From Ctena decussata (lineage: Eukaryota > Mollusca > Bivalvia > Lucinida > Lucinidae), in contig OZ022501.1 of NCBI GenBank assembly GCA_963989385.1, positions 3,234,001-3,298,000 of the forward strand: 64,000 bases of DNA, written 5' to 3'. The position numbers were made by a program, and so were the translations under genes. This document shows positions 21,175 through 31,242 of this stretch, piece by piece. The first letter of the stretch is position 1. The number at the start of each line of letters is the position of its first letter. The notes below the pieces were generated by a model, which was not told the DNA's origin, did no database searches, and saw only the letters and a list, made by a program, of their open reading frames with translations.

Positions 21175-21549
21175 ATTTGTGTATAGTGGTTGCTACCGTC
21201 AAGAAAAGCGCGACATTCACACCGGTTATTAAATAAAACAGACATAATTTTGTTAAAGTAAACTCCCTCTGAAAAGGAATGGTATAACAAAGACCCACAT
21301 CTCAAATCTATGTCTAATACAAGTCCACAGACAGAAACGTAAGAATTAGTTATACAACGGGGTGCGAATATCGGTCAATTAATGACCTCCAATTCAGTAT
21401 CGAAATGGAATGGTATTAAGGGACATGAATAATGGAAAATGATTGCAAACAACCCCTGAGGATTGGAAGAATAAGAGCATTAAATGGATGTGCGGGGAGA
21501 CTTTTTGGGGCCGCCACACAGCACAACCACAAGAACTCTGATAATAAAA
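21175..21549 (-). other. presumed 5' region of Naiad copy 1, or spacer between copies
   Basis: Non-coding. GGCCGCCACACAGCAC (about 21510) resembles GGCCGCCACACGGCAC at 46660, next to the hammerhead-bearing element. Whether this is Naiad leader or older flanking DNA is not resolved. Confidence 0.4.
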
Positions 21550-21666
21550 GTAAAAAGTATGCAAAGACCAGGAACTGAAACAATCAAAATCCAAATCCAG
21601 CCCTCAAACCATAGTTGGAAACAACTAAGATTACAAATAATCAAGATACAGAGAACATATGGCCAA

Positions 21667-21705
21667 CCGAGTGAGCAGCTTGTTCCCAAAAGGTGGCCAC
21701 TCAGC
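21667..21705 (-). other. conserved 3' UTR hairpin H2
   Basis: Stem CTGAGTG with CACTCGG around CCACC...GGGAACAAGCTG. Family B has CTGAATGA/TCATTCGG and family C CTGAGT/ACTCGG, so paired bases change together. It is present in nearly all longer Naiad-related 3' ends in the window. Function unknown; recognition of the template RNA by the RT is an inference. Confidence 0.6.
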
Positions 21706-21803
21706 AACCCAAACCGAACCAAAAATAATAAGAACATACATAAGGTAAAACATCACAGAAACTCTGACACCAAAAACAGGCAACAGAGAACCACAACAGA
21801 ACT

Positions 21804-21819
21804 ACCGCCTTGGAACGGT
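21804..21819 (-). other. conserved 3' UTR hairpin H1
   Basis: ACCGTT-CCAA-GGCGGT: six pairs (two G-U) with a CCAA loop. Family C has ACCGTC and family D GCCGTC-TTAA-GGCGGC, where the closing pair changes from A-U to G-C. It lies about 130 bases before H2. Confidence 0.6.
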
Positions 21820-22129
21820 CAGTAATGAATTACTGGGGGGCTTAAATCGATTTTACAGGCCCAACCTCACCCTCAGTTTCTGAAGTGGTACAAAACATTT
21901 AGTTAGTTGTTCGGTTCGCATGATAACCCTCTAACTCGTCAATGAATCATCACGGTAAACACATAAATCAAATTTCAACACCATGAAGAAGCAAAGACGA
22001 GGACTCAACAGATACAACGGGCCGTCTGACAGGTTGAGATCCCTGTCCTGCCAAACAACCCCACTGGATATCTGAAGCAAAAGAAGGTCACCAGTTGAGC
22101 CCCGGTGGACCAAGCAACAGACAAAAAGG

Positions 22130-22178
22130 CTCCGGTCCCAACCAACTAAAATATATAGCTTTAGGTCGGGGCCATCAT
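22130..22178 (-). promoter_or_regulatory. SECIS-like stem-loop overlapping the stop codon (copy 2)
   Basis: On the minus strand AUGA (22178-22175) and GGAG (22133-22130) face each other as the non-Watson-Crick quartet. Helix II is GGCCCCGACC against GGUUGGGACC, nine of ten positions paired. The apical loop starts UAAA, giving the expected unpaired A residues. Below the quartet, CAGAC pairs with GUCUG as helix I, with an internal loop. The sequence includes the last codons (ATG ATG GCC CCG ACC) and the TAA at 22161-22163. A SECIS in the same mRNA is what eukaryotic UGA recoding requires. Assigned by eye; no energy calculation was done. Confidence 0.7.
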
Positions 22179-24935
22179 AGAGTCTGACGACCGATCCCCC
22201 GGTGTGCAATTAAAGAGTGCAGCAAAGTTATCAACCGTGATTGGGTTAATCACTAAGCATGCAGACTGTCGCATAACATTTAAATTATAGCCAATACGTT
22301 TGTGACGTATTATTATTTTTCGGAATTGATCAGAAAAATCAGTCCTACCCTTAATCTTTTTGAATTTGTATACTAAGTCACCATAAAATTCTGGTTCCGA
22401 TAGGCCTTTGTGTAAAAGAAATTTTAATCCGACATCAAATTTTGAAACCAATTCATGGTGTCTGCGATAGAATTTAGAAAAAGCCTTTCTAAGCTTATGA
22501 TACCGATAGCCCTGTCGAAGAAGTTTAGCAGTTAAACTTTTATTACGAGCATTAAAGTCATCTACATGACTACACACTCTAGCAAATCTTATAAGTTGAG
22601 AAATATACACTCCATAAGAGGGACGACGTGGAACGTCACCATCCAAAAATGGAAAATTAACTATATCAAAGTCAAAGTCATCACGTTTATCATAAATTTT
22701 AGAAGATACAAAACCGTTGGAAATAGATAGATGTAAATCCAAAAAGGGGGCCTCGGTATCTGCAGTATTAGCTTTATTCAATTTAAGTTCAGGTGGGTAA
22801 ATTTGGTTAACCATGCTTTCAAAATAAGGATTATCAATATTCAGAAGATCGTCTAAATATCTAGAGGTTGAGTTAAATGCCTCAATGATATCAGCTTGAT
22901 TATCAACAGAAAGAGAAGTCATGAAATCTCTTTCATAACAAAATAAAAACAAATCGGCCACAAGAGGAGCACAATTTGTACCCATCGGAATACCAACAAT
23001 TTGTCTGTATAACTTATTACCAAATCTGATGTAAATATTATCTAAGAGATATGATAAGGCGTCACATACATTCTGACATGACCAAAGACTAAATCCTCTA
23101 TATATTTTACGGTCAGTAGAAGTGAAAAACGCTTTCTTATCGTTACAGGCAATATAAAGGGTATCTTCATTTTTTGAGAACTTTTTGAAGGCCCTCTCAA
23201 TCAAATCAACAAGTTTTTCCTTTATTAAATTATGGGGTAATGTGGTATAAAGAGTAGAAAAATCATAAGTGGACAAACTAGTCGCACGGAACCCTCTTGA
23301 CTTCAGTTTACTAAGTACCTCACCAGAATTTTTTATAGACCAAAACATATTTTCCCTGACCTCTCATACACTGTCTCATAGTACCAAATGACACGAGATT
23401 TCACAGCAGTGAGGCAAGAAGTTAATAATTTAGATAATTCTGTAGTAGTACAAGAGCTAGAGTTGGCAATGAATCTAGCTTTATACGGTTTTTTGTGAAG
23501 CTTAGGTAACCAATACATCGTAGGAAGTTTGTCTTGGCGTTCCTTAACGTTTACAGCAAACTTTAAAGGCAAACCATTTGAGTGGCTATTAACGACAGTC
23601 TTCTCATCTGTAAAAGTCTCTTCGTAAGCCGTGGTGCCATTAAGTTCCTGCTTCAAAGTGTTAATATAGTGCAACCGACAAACAACAACAATGTTGTTTG
23701 CGGCCTTGTCAGCAGGAACCAAAACATACTTCCTATGAAAATCCTGGATACCCTGCTTCAAATATCTAAAGGAAGATTTAGGCTTAGGAGGTAAAAGATT
23801 AGTATTGTGTGAATAAAACTTTATACGTTTATCCACAATATTAAAGATACTTAGTTTCCATTTCTTTAAAGCGTTACTTTCAACACCCTCTCGTTTACAC
23901 CAACGATTACCAAAATCATTTAATGCAGATGCAATTTCTTCCCTACATCTGTTGAAATCGATATGGGAAGGGAATCTATACTTAGGACCCTTAGAAACAA
24001 TGTTACGAATTCTAGAATCCGGGATGATCTTCAAATTTCCAGTCACAACATGACCTGCTGATGGGTAAATAAATTTGGAATCTTTACAATCTCATGAATC
24101 AGGAGTATTAGCATCGATGTCAAGATCAGACACAAGTTTATTAAAATTAAATATGATACTTCTAATCGGTTTGTTATACTTATAACAAATAATAGGTGGT
24201 TCAGAATTTTCGAAATAATCAGGTATGGAAGATGTAACAGATTTATCCTGAAATATACTAGGTAAATCTATAAAGTCAATACCTTTGTTAATGAAAGGGA
24301 TTTTAATGAAATTTCTTTTATGATTGATTTCAGAATCAATTAGTGGACGGAGAGCGTGTTGAGTATAACATCTAGTTAGAAGTGCCGCTTCGTACATTTG
24401 GTGATTTCCATCGTAAAACCTATTAGCCTCTATATCCAATTTGCGTACGACTGGAATGGGTAGGGAACTAAGAATTGAAAGCATAGCATGTCGGCCATGT
24501 TCCAATAATATTGTTGATAAATCATTAAGAGAAGTGTTAGATTTTTTGGCAGCACATCTTTTACGTTTATCATTTCCTTTTTGTCTTATACCATGAGATC
24601 TGGATTTACGTTTTCGAATTTCTAAAAGAGAAAACACATCAAAATCTGGCATTTTAGAGATATTTCCCTCATGGTAGATGTTATCGTTAAAACCAAGTGG
24701 AGAAGCTGATTGCAATAATTTTATCCATTTTAATTCAGTTTCGAATCTTTTTATGTTGTTGAATCGAGCAGAAGAATTATGATCATATGATAACTTCTCA
24801 GATATTTGTACTGAAACATTATCAGGAGAATGACCAGTACGCTTAAAATGTTGGTATAGAAAAGTATCTATCTTTTTAGCCTTTAAAATCTTACGATAGT
24901 GCTCACCAAATCTAGTCTTCAGCTTACGACAAGTT
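22161..24935 (-). pseudogene. Naiad protein, copy 2: truncated endonuclease, frameshifted RT, intact C-terminus
   Basis: The frame enters at TCRKLKTRFGEHY within the GIY-YIG domain; residues before it come from flanking sequence. The linker UGA is conserved (24092-24094), again followed by Asp-Cys. A one-base deletion in a T run at about 23347 moves the second half (RT motifs A, B and YLDD) to another frame. The C-terminus is complete here and ends MMAPT-stop at 22161, unlike copy 1. About ten amino-acid differences separate it from copy 1. Neither copy is fully intact. Confidence 0.85.
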
Positions 24936-26136
24936 AGCTTGGAAATATGAAAAAAATATATAAACTTAAAGCAAAACATTATGATTGAAAGGTCACAGTC
25001 CATTACCTCGGCCTTTAAGTCAAACCTTAGGTAGGGTTGGAACAGAATGAAGTTTAGACCAAAACTGGCACATGGAAATAGAAAGCAAACCCAGCAAAGC
25101 TTTTAATGATATGAAGCCTTGAAACTGTATAACAAAAGTTTTCGTCACCTTGATCTCTAGGTCATGGGTATTTGTGAGGGTGGTAAAGAATGAAACTATG
25201 TATATGATATGCCAAATATACAACAGTCTGAACAAATGGTTTGGGTGAAATAAGATCTGTAAAGCTTTGATCTAAACTAAAACTTGAAAAACGCGAAGTC
25301 CGTGACCTTGACCTCTAAATTCGGTGGGTGAAACAGAAAAAGAAACAATGGATGAACAGCTATTATTATGTCAACCATAAACAAAATCCAATAAAGAATT
25401 TGGATAGTATTAAAAGAACAAACGCAAAACATATCAAGGGTTGTTTGGATAATACGAGGGATTATCAAAAAGTGCTATATCACTGTACCATGCTCGGGGT
25501 ATAACATTTGCTCGCCACATAAAATTCATATCATTCTAAAGAGTAAATTCATTTAGGCTTTTGTGCAGAAAATCTTTTGTTAAGTAACCTGTAACATGCT
25601 TTTCATGTCACAGTGTCTCGATGATAGCAGACTTGATCCGATCGAAAGAAATTCTGAGCTGAATCTGCGTCCAGAAAGTGCTCCGGTTTTCGGGGTAAGT
25701 TAAAGGAGCCGCTTATATATTGTATCAGCTGCAGACTTTAAAATAATAATGACTGCTGTTGTGAGGCCTGCTTTCCCTTATGTTTCAGAAATGACCTTTG
25801 AATAATCATAACGAAAGTTCATAACCAAATAAACTGCCGTCTCACTTTCGTCGACACTTTCTAAATATTTTGCAGTTTTCCAAAATGGCCGCTTCGACGG
25901 TACCAACGTGTCTAAAGTTTCAGAGAAGTCTAATTTTTTTTGCAATTTTCCATATGAAAAGCACAGGAATGCAAATGCGACCTTTTGTAAAAACACCAAA
26001 GTTAAAGCATTTGAATAAACTTGAAAGTATACAAATTCCGGATATTGTACACGAAGTACTTATTCCATCGAGTATTTGATTCTGAATAAGATTTGATTCT
26101 GAAGATTTCTTTTTACAATATTAATCAAAAGAAAAC
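24936..26136. other. no gene recognised; old repeat and a lone mariner-like end
   Basis: GACCTTGACCTCTAAAT and GGTCATGGGTATTTG resemble the repeats at 60-63 kb. At 25452, TACGAGGGATTATC looks like a single mariner-type terminus, with no partner found. Confidence 0.35.
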
Positions 26137-27010
26137 TCCTAGATGGTCAACAATAGTCCCCCACGTAGAAAAACGCACCAAAGACAGAGCCTACGCAAAC
26201 CTCTAGATGGTCCTATATGGATCCTCCAATACACAAGCTAATCCGAGAAAGAACAAAAGGAAACTTCTAGATGCTCAACAATTGATGTTCTAAGCCATAG
26301 CAAAAGGACAAACCTAGATAGTTCACAATGGATACACCAATTAACAAACTTATTAGTTACTCTTTAAATTATTCAAGCCAGAGCAAAAGATAACCTCTAG
26401 ATCGTCCACAAAGGATATTCCCATAGACCAAACATCCAAGCCACAGCAATAGCAAAAGTCGTGATAGACCTCAATGGATCCTCCCCGAGACAAACTAATC
26501 CAAGCAAGAGCAAAAAGAAGCTTCTGGATGGTCGGCATGATCGTCGCAAAGATAAACTTATCCATGCCAGAGCAAAACAGAAACGTTTAGATGGTACACA
26601 ATGGAACCTACCAAAGACACATTTATCCAAGCCAGAGCAAAACAAAAAATCTACATAGTCCGCTATGGATTCTCCAAAGGCAAACTTTTTCAAACCAAAG
26701 CAAAAGCAAACTTCAAGACCATCAATAGATCATCCCATCGGCAAACTTATCCAAGGCAGCGCAAAAAGAAACTTCCAGATGGTCCATAATGGATCCTCCA
26801 ATAGACAAACTTATCCAAGCCAGAGCAAAACCAAACGTTTACATGGTCCATACTGGATTCTCTCACAGACAAACTTATTCAAGCCAGAGCAACCAGAAAC
26901 TTCTAGATGGTATGAAATGGATCCTCCCATAGACACACTTATCCGAGCTAGAGCAAAACGAAACTTCTCGATGGTCCACAATGGACACTCCCAGAGACAA
27001 TTAATGTTAA
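26137..27010. repeat. minisatellite, unit about 63-66 bp, about 13 diverged copies
   Basis: The repeating words are TTCTAGATGGTCCACAATGG, ATCCTCC, AGACAAACTTATCC and AAGCCAGAGCAAAA. The unit length is near a multiple of three, so long but meaningless ORFs appear on both strands (for example 26665-27069). One unit carries the ~19-base insertion at 26351-26369. Confidence 0.8.
26351..26369 (-). mobile_element. ultra-short Naiad family C 3' terminus insertion
   Basis: TAGTTACTCTTTAAATT interrupts a minisatellite unit between AACAAACTTAT and TCAAGCCAGAG. It matches the last 17 bases of family C elements (plus-strand end at 4439-4455). See findings. Confidence 0.5.
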
Positions 27011-27429
27011 TTTATCCTGGCATATCAAAAACTGGTCACCTGAATTCAGAAAAGCATATTGGGCCATGACCTATATTCCATGGTCATTGGACATAGGAAA
27101 TTTTGGTCCACCAGTAGCAGTAAGAACAGTTGCTAAGTAACCAAAGGCGGTAGGGTCTTCATAATTGCTACATTGGTACATCTGGGAAAGATAAACTTAA
27201 TGTTGTTATGCATATGACACCATGACCTATATTCTCTGGGTCATTGCACATAGATAATGTTGGTTCACTAGCCGCGTTTAGCTCAGTTACTAAGTAGCCA
27301 AAAGGATAGTCTTCATTAGATCAAGTAAATGCAGTGATTCATGTTAAACATTAGCAATATTTCATGAAACATTGAACATAGACATTTGTTGACAAGTTGC
27401 GTTTAGCTCACTTTTTAAATAGTCAAATG
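27011..27429. other. intergenic repeat, no gene recognised
   Basis: Two related stretches (about 27070-27150 and 27230-27310) share GACCTATATTC and GTCATTG.ACATAG words, as in a diverged tandem pair. Nothing coding. Confidence 0.35.
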
Positions 27430-27607
27430 GAGCCTCAGTAGCCCAGAAGGTTAAGCGTAGGCTTGCCGATCTAGCGGTCCCGGGTTCGAGTCCTGCTTGA
27501 GGTGGAAATTCTTTCCAACCGTAAATGGGATTCCATTTCACACAGCCTTTCATCGACACACTCCCGTCTACCTGATATAATGGAAATACTGCTAAAATTA
27601 ATTTAAA
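27430..27607 (+). mobile_element. tRNA-derived SINE
   Basis: The head has box A (TAGCCCAGAAGG) and box B (GGGTTCGAGTCC). An acceptor-like stem is formed by GCCTCAG and TTGAGGT. The body ends TGGAAATACTGCTAAAATTA, as in bivalve SINEs. The anticodon arm is poorly paired, so a functional tRNA is unlikely. Confidence 0.6.
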
Positions 27608-29395
27608 ATCGCAAGTCATCTATCCATCGATCAAAGTAACCAAATTGGATAGACACGCACGGTAAACCGAATGAGCATATCTAATTCTCAAAACGAGGTA
27701 CTCCAGGAGCCTCAATCAAGGGAACGAATCCATTACAAGTACCTTCTGATAGCCAGTCGGTTCGAAGTCAGGCAACAAGAAAGAAACAGGAATATATAGA
27801 TGAAATGCAAGTGTCAGCAAGCAAAATATGCTGCTAATGTGTGCGGGTCTTTTTTCGGCCAATCGATCAATTTTAAGCCTGCCCAATTGCTTAAATCGTT
27901 CCCGCAACCGGGTGTATGGACATAACGAGTAATGTGAATTAAAACAGAGTCGTGACAACATGTAAAGATGATGCCCGGTCTCTAACAGAAATCATCTGGG
28001 CCCAGAATAATAATCGTTCCTTAAAGTTAAGGCCACAGTCACCTTAAAGGCCCCATTGCTCTATCAGCAGGAAATATTTTATTGTAAAGTATCGCTGCAT
28101 GCTTCTAACTACAGTTTCATCACTGCATATTATCGTGATTGGACGGCTTTAAAATATTAAAACATCCTTGGGATTCTCATAAAAACGATTTAAAGAATAT
28201 TTAGGTCATTTTAGTTGCCAACTTAAATGCCCTACTTTCGATTTCACAAACTTCATTTACATGATAATAATACAAGGTACAAAAGATAAAAATACAAGGT
28301 ACAGGTCTTTAATATATTGTTTAAATACAATGTACGGCAAGGATTCCATGCAATGCCTCGATGTTGCATAATTTCATTGCTCAAAGGGGAACCAGAAATA
28401 AAGACCATATTTTTTATGGAGAGACTTGTAATGTTTTTCGAAAACCTCTGTTTTCTCCTTTTTGCCAGTTATATGACACGAAAAAGCACATCAACCGACA
28501 TTTTATCATCAATTCAAAAGGGTGTATCAGTTTTATCATGATTTGTGCTTTTGTGATTTCTACCACTTATAGGACTATGGAGACTTTAAGCTCTGACGGT
28601 TCCAGTTCATTTATTATAATTTTGTATTAATAATAATTATGAATCGCTTCACCTTTTGAACCATTTTGAGCTGTACTCAATCGATTAAACACAACACAAG
28701 TCTGGGAATTACTTATCAAACGCTAGTATTCATGAAACAAAATTACCTCCCTTAATTTTATAGTGATCTTAATTCTTAGGAATGATTGTAGTCCTGGGCT
28801 CTGGCCATAAGCATAGTGTAATGTGATCAACTTCAGCTGGTAAATAAATGTCTCGAGAGCTTAATAAAATGGCAGAAATTTAAAATAGTTGAGCTGCGAC
28901 CTCAAATCAATGGTCAGATTAAGGACAATAACTCTAAGAAAAAGGCATATCTACTATAAACAATGACCTATTTCAGAAAGCGAGAACAATGTCTTGCAAG
29001 CTTCGTAAAAATTGGTTGGATATTGAAGCTGAAGTTGCAGCAGGACTAAGATGTGCGCTTGAACGCAATCATTCTGACAGAAAGCAGTGAAATACGAGTA
29101 TGATCCACTTCAAATTGTGTTGAAAATATCAAAACGTTAATAAAGAGTTTCTGTCACAAGAGTAAGTAGTTGGACAACTCAATGGCCCTGACTCTTGCTG
29201 AAAGGATCAGATCATAAGCCTGTGTATCTACAACAATTATGTAACTGGACTGATAAAAGGCAATAACTTTTGTAGAAGGGTCCGGTAATAACCCATCTAT
29301 TCAGACCGTGATAACCGTTGATAACATCATCCTGATGTTTGTATGAAAATCAGATGAAAACTGACGGATGCATTGCGACAACGAAAGTGTTTTTG
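27608..29395. other. intergenic DNA, nothing recognised
   Basis: AT-rich and without supported exons or repeats. ORFs around 28317-28630 overlap in two frames without recognisable motifs. Confidence 0.35.
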
Positions 29396-29406
29396 CACAG
29401 CTGAAA

Positions 29407-29547
29407 AGGATATGCGCGTGTTTCACCTGTACCTACAATTTTTTGTTGCACACCAGATAGGGATATGCACGTGTTTCACCTGTACCTACAATTTTTTGTT
29501 GCACACCAGATAGGTATATGCACGTGTTTCACCTGTATCTCAAATCT
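29407..29547. repeat. 53-bp direct repeat, about 2.6 copies
   Basis: The unit begins ATATGCACGTGTTTCACCTG and contains TACAATTTTTTGTTGCACAC. Two units are nearly identical and a third is partial. Each contains a CACGTG E-box. Confidence 0.8.
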
Positions 29548-29574
29548 TATCTCACCTATGTTATCTCACCCAGG

Positions 29575-30480
29575 ACGGGATAAAAATCGCGGGCGTTCAA
29601 TGCATTAGGTGTATAGAAGCACAAGTATGTACAATGTGAAGTTACGTTGGGTTTTCCAGACGATGACGTCATGAAAGTTGCAAAATGACGTCATCGTATG
29701 CTCATTCGGACGTTAATGTAAAGAACAAACGTCGGTCATTGAACGCGCCGGCTTCTTTCAAAAAGAAATGATCCCTCTAAAACACTAAATTGTATATTTC
29801 TCGTAAGAAGTACTTTGCTACCAATGGACGTTGCAAATAGAATGGTGTGCAAGAAACAGGATCTATCATTAGTAAGAGGGATGGATAGAAAAATCGGTCA
29901 CTCGGGATCATTGTTCGGCAACTCAGCGAGCCTTGATGCCGGACAGTGAACTTCGTGACGGATTTTCTATCCACACCAAATACTAATGAAAGATATAATC
30001 TCAGCCTTTTTGTCTCGCCTAAGACCGGATAAAAATCACGTGCAGTCAATGCATTGGTTGTATACGAGTTCATGTACGTGCGTCGATAAGTGACGTTTGT
30101 TAGATGATGGAATATTAAAAAAGACGGAATATTAAGGCAGCTTATACCAAACTGGGCATTGATGTCAAGAGCCGAAAGTCAATCGGTGATAGCGTCCGCT
30201 TCTTTTATGAGATAAGCTTTAACCTTATGTGCTTAATCAAGTTCTACCTTGAAAATTTAAAGGTGTGCAAGAAAAAGTAACTTACATGGGTTTGAGGTGC
30301 GTAAAGAAAAATCTGTCAATCGGAAATTCTGTTCGGCATCATTTGGCAAGCCTCGTGAAGGCGAACAGTCACCTTTCTTCCGGACTTTTCTATCATTATC
30401 TCACATCAATGAAAGAAACTTATAATGTCACTTATCAGATCAAGGACAGTAGCTGTGGAAGAAAGCCCGGTGATAATCCC
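29575..30480. repeat. diverged direct duplication of about 430 bp
   Basis: GGATAAAAATCGCGGGCGTT (29579) corresponds to GGATAAAAATCACGTGCAGT (30027). GTTCGGCAACTCAGCGAGCC (29914) corresponds to GTTCGGCATCATTTGGCAAG (30332). No coding function seen. The left half contains a CRE palindrome at 29661-29696. Confidence 0.45.
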
Positions 30481-30483
30481 TGA

Positions 30484-31049
30484 TCGACAACAGATAGTAA
30501 AACAATAACTTTAAAGTGTTGAAATAATTGGTTGATTATTGAAGGAGTTAACAAAGAGTATCCGTTTGGGACTTTTTTTTCGTTGTTCAGAAAGTTACTT
30601 GAACTGTAACTTTGACAGAAGAGAAAAGATCACAACACTGGTAAAAACCTCAGATAGTGGTAATAGTACCTCGATTGTTTTTCTTTTGCCTCATCTTTTA
30701 CAGTGGAGTCTGCTAAACGTTTTAAGATACATCATGCAACAAAGAGTTTCGCTTACTGCCCATGCAAAACGATAATTCACTGTCGCAGAGAGCAAACCTA
30801 GTAGAAATATACCCAATACACATGTAATCTGACGATCTAAAAAAAATATTTACACAATGACATGATTTCGAAGATAGGATGATCAGCTGCTGATAAAGAG
30901 AGACCTTTTGAATAGATGCCGAGCAAGATAGCCTAACGAATTATCTGACGGAGAATATATTTCTCTCTCTCTCTCTCTCTCCTAAACACACTTGTTGGTG
31001 ATCCAAAATTGGCATGTTATCCGATAATTTCCCCGTTTGTTCGACATGA
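30484..31049. other. no gene recognised; CT microsatellite
   Basis: A CT run lies at 30963-30981. Nothing else supported. Confidence 0.35.
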
Positions 31050-31242
31050 CGAATGGAATAGTGACCGTCTTTTGCTGACCTTTCCAATGTCCGTCTTTTG
31101 CTGACCGTTCCAAGGCGGTACATCTGTTGTATTTCCTTGATGTTACATTGTGCTATGTCCGCTTGTCTAGTTCTTTGGCGATTTGGTCACCTGCTTTGCT
31201 ACCCAATCTGCCTTTTGTTTTGTTTATAAGTTAAAATTAGAA

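Larger units (their letters stand above)
17329..21540 (-). mobile_element. Naiad Penelope-like retrotransposon, copy 1 (near complete)
   Basis: The element is read on the minus strand. It has a 5' region upstream of 21174 (outer boundary not resolved, somewhere up to about 21540), one long frame 21174-18064 with UGA recoding, and a 3' UTR to 17329 ending GCATACTTTTTAC. The N-terminal GIY-YIG then RT order marks it as the permuted Penelope-like group called Naiad. It is followed upstream by copy 2 in the same orientation, the tandem layout known for Penelope-like elements. An 8-bp deletion near 18075, relative to copy 2, shifts the frame before the last ~40 codons. Confidence 0.85.
21550..24935 (-). 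mobile_element. Naiad Penelope-like retrotransposon, copy 2 (5'-truncated)
   Basis: Same orientation as copy 1, about 4.2 kb away and about 99% identical. It ends at the common 3' terminus (21550). At the 5' side homology to copy 1 stops at 24935, inside the endonuclease, and unrelated AT-rich sequence follows. This is a 5'-truncated insertion next to copy 1. Confidence 0.85.

Noticed and set aside
26665..27069. 134-codon ORF with a 21-residue repeat
   Set aside because: It is produced by a minisatellite whose unit is near a multiple of three. Open frames occur on both strands and no domain is recognisable.
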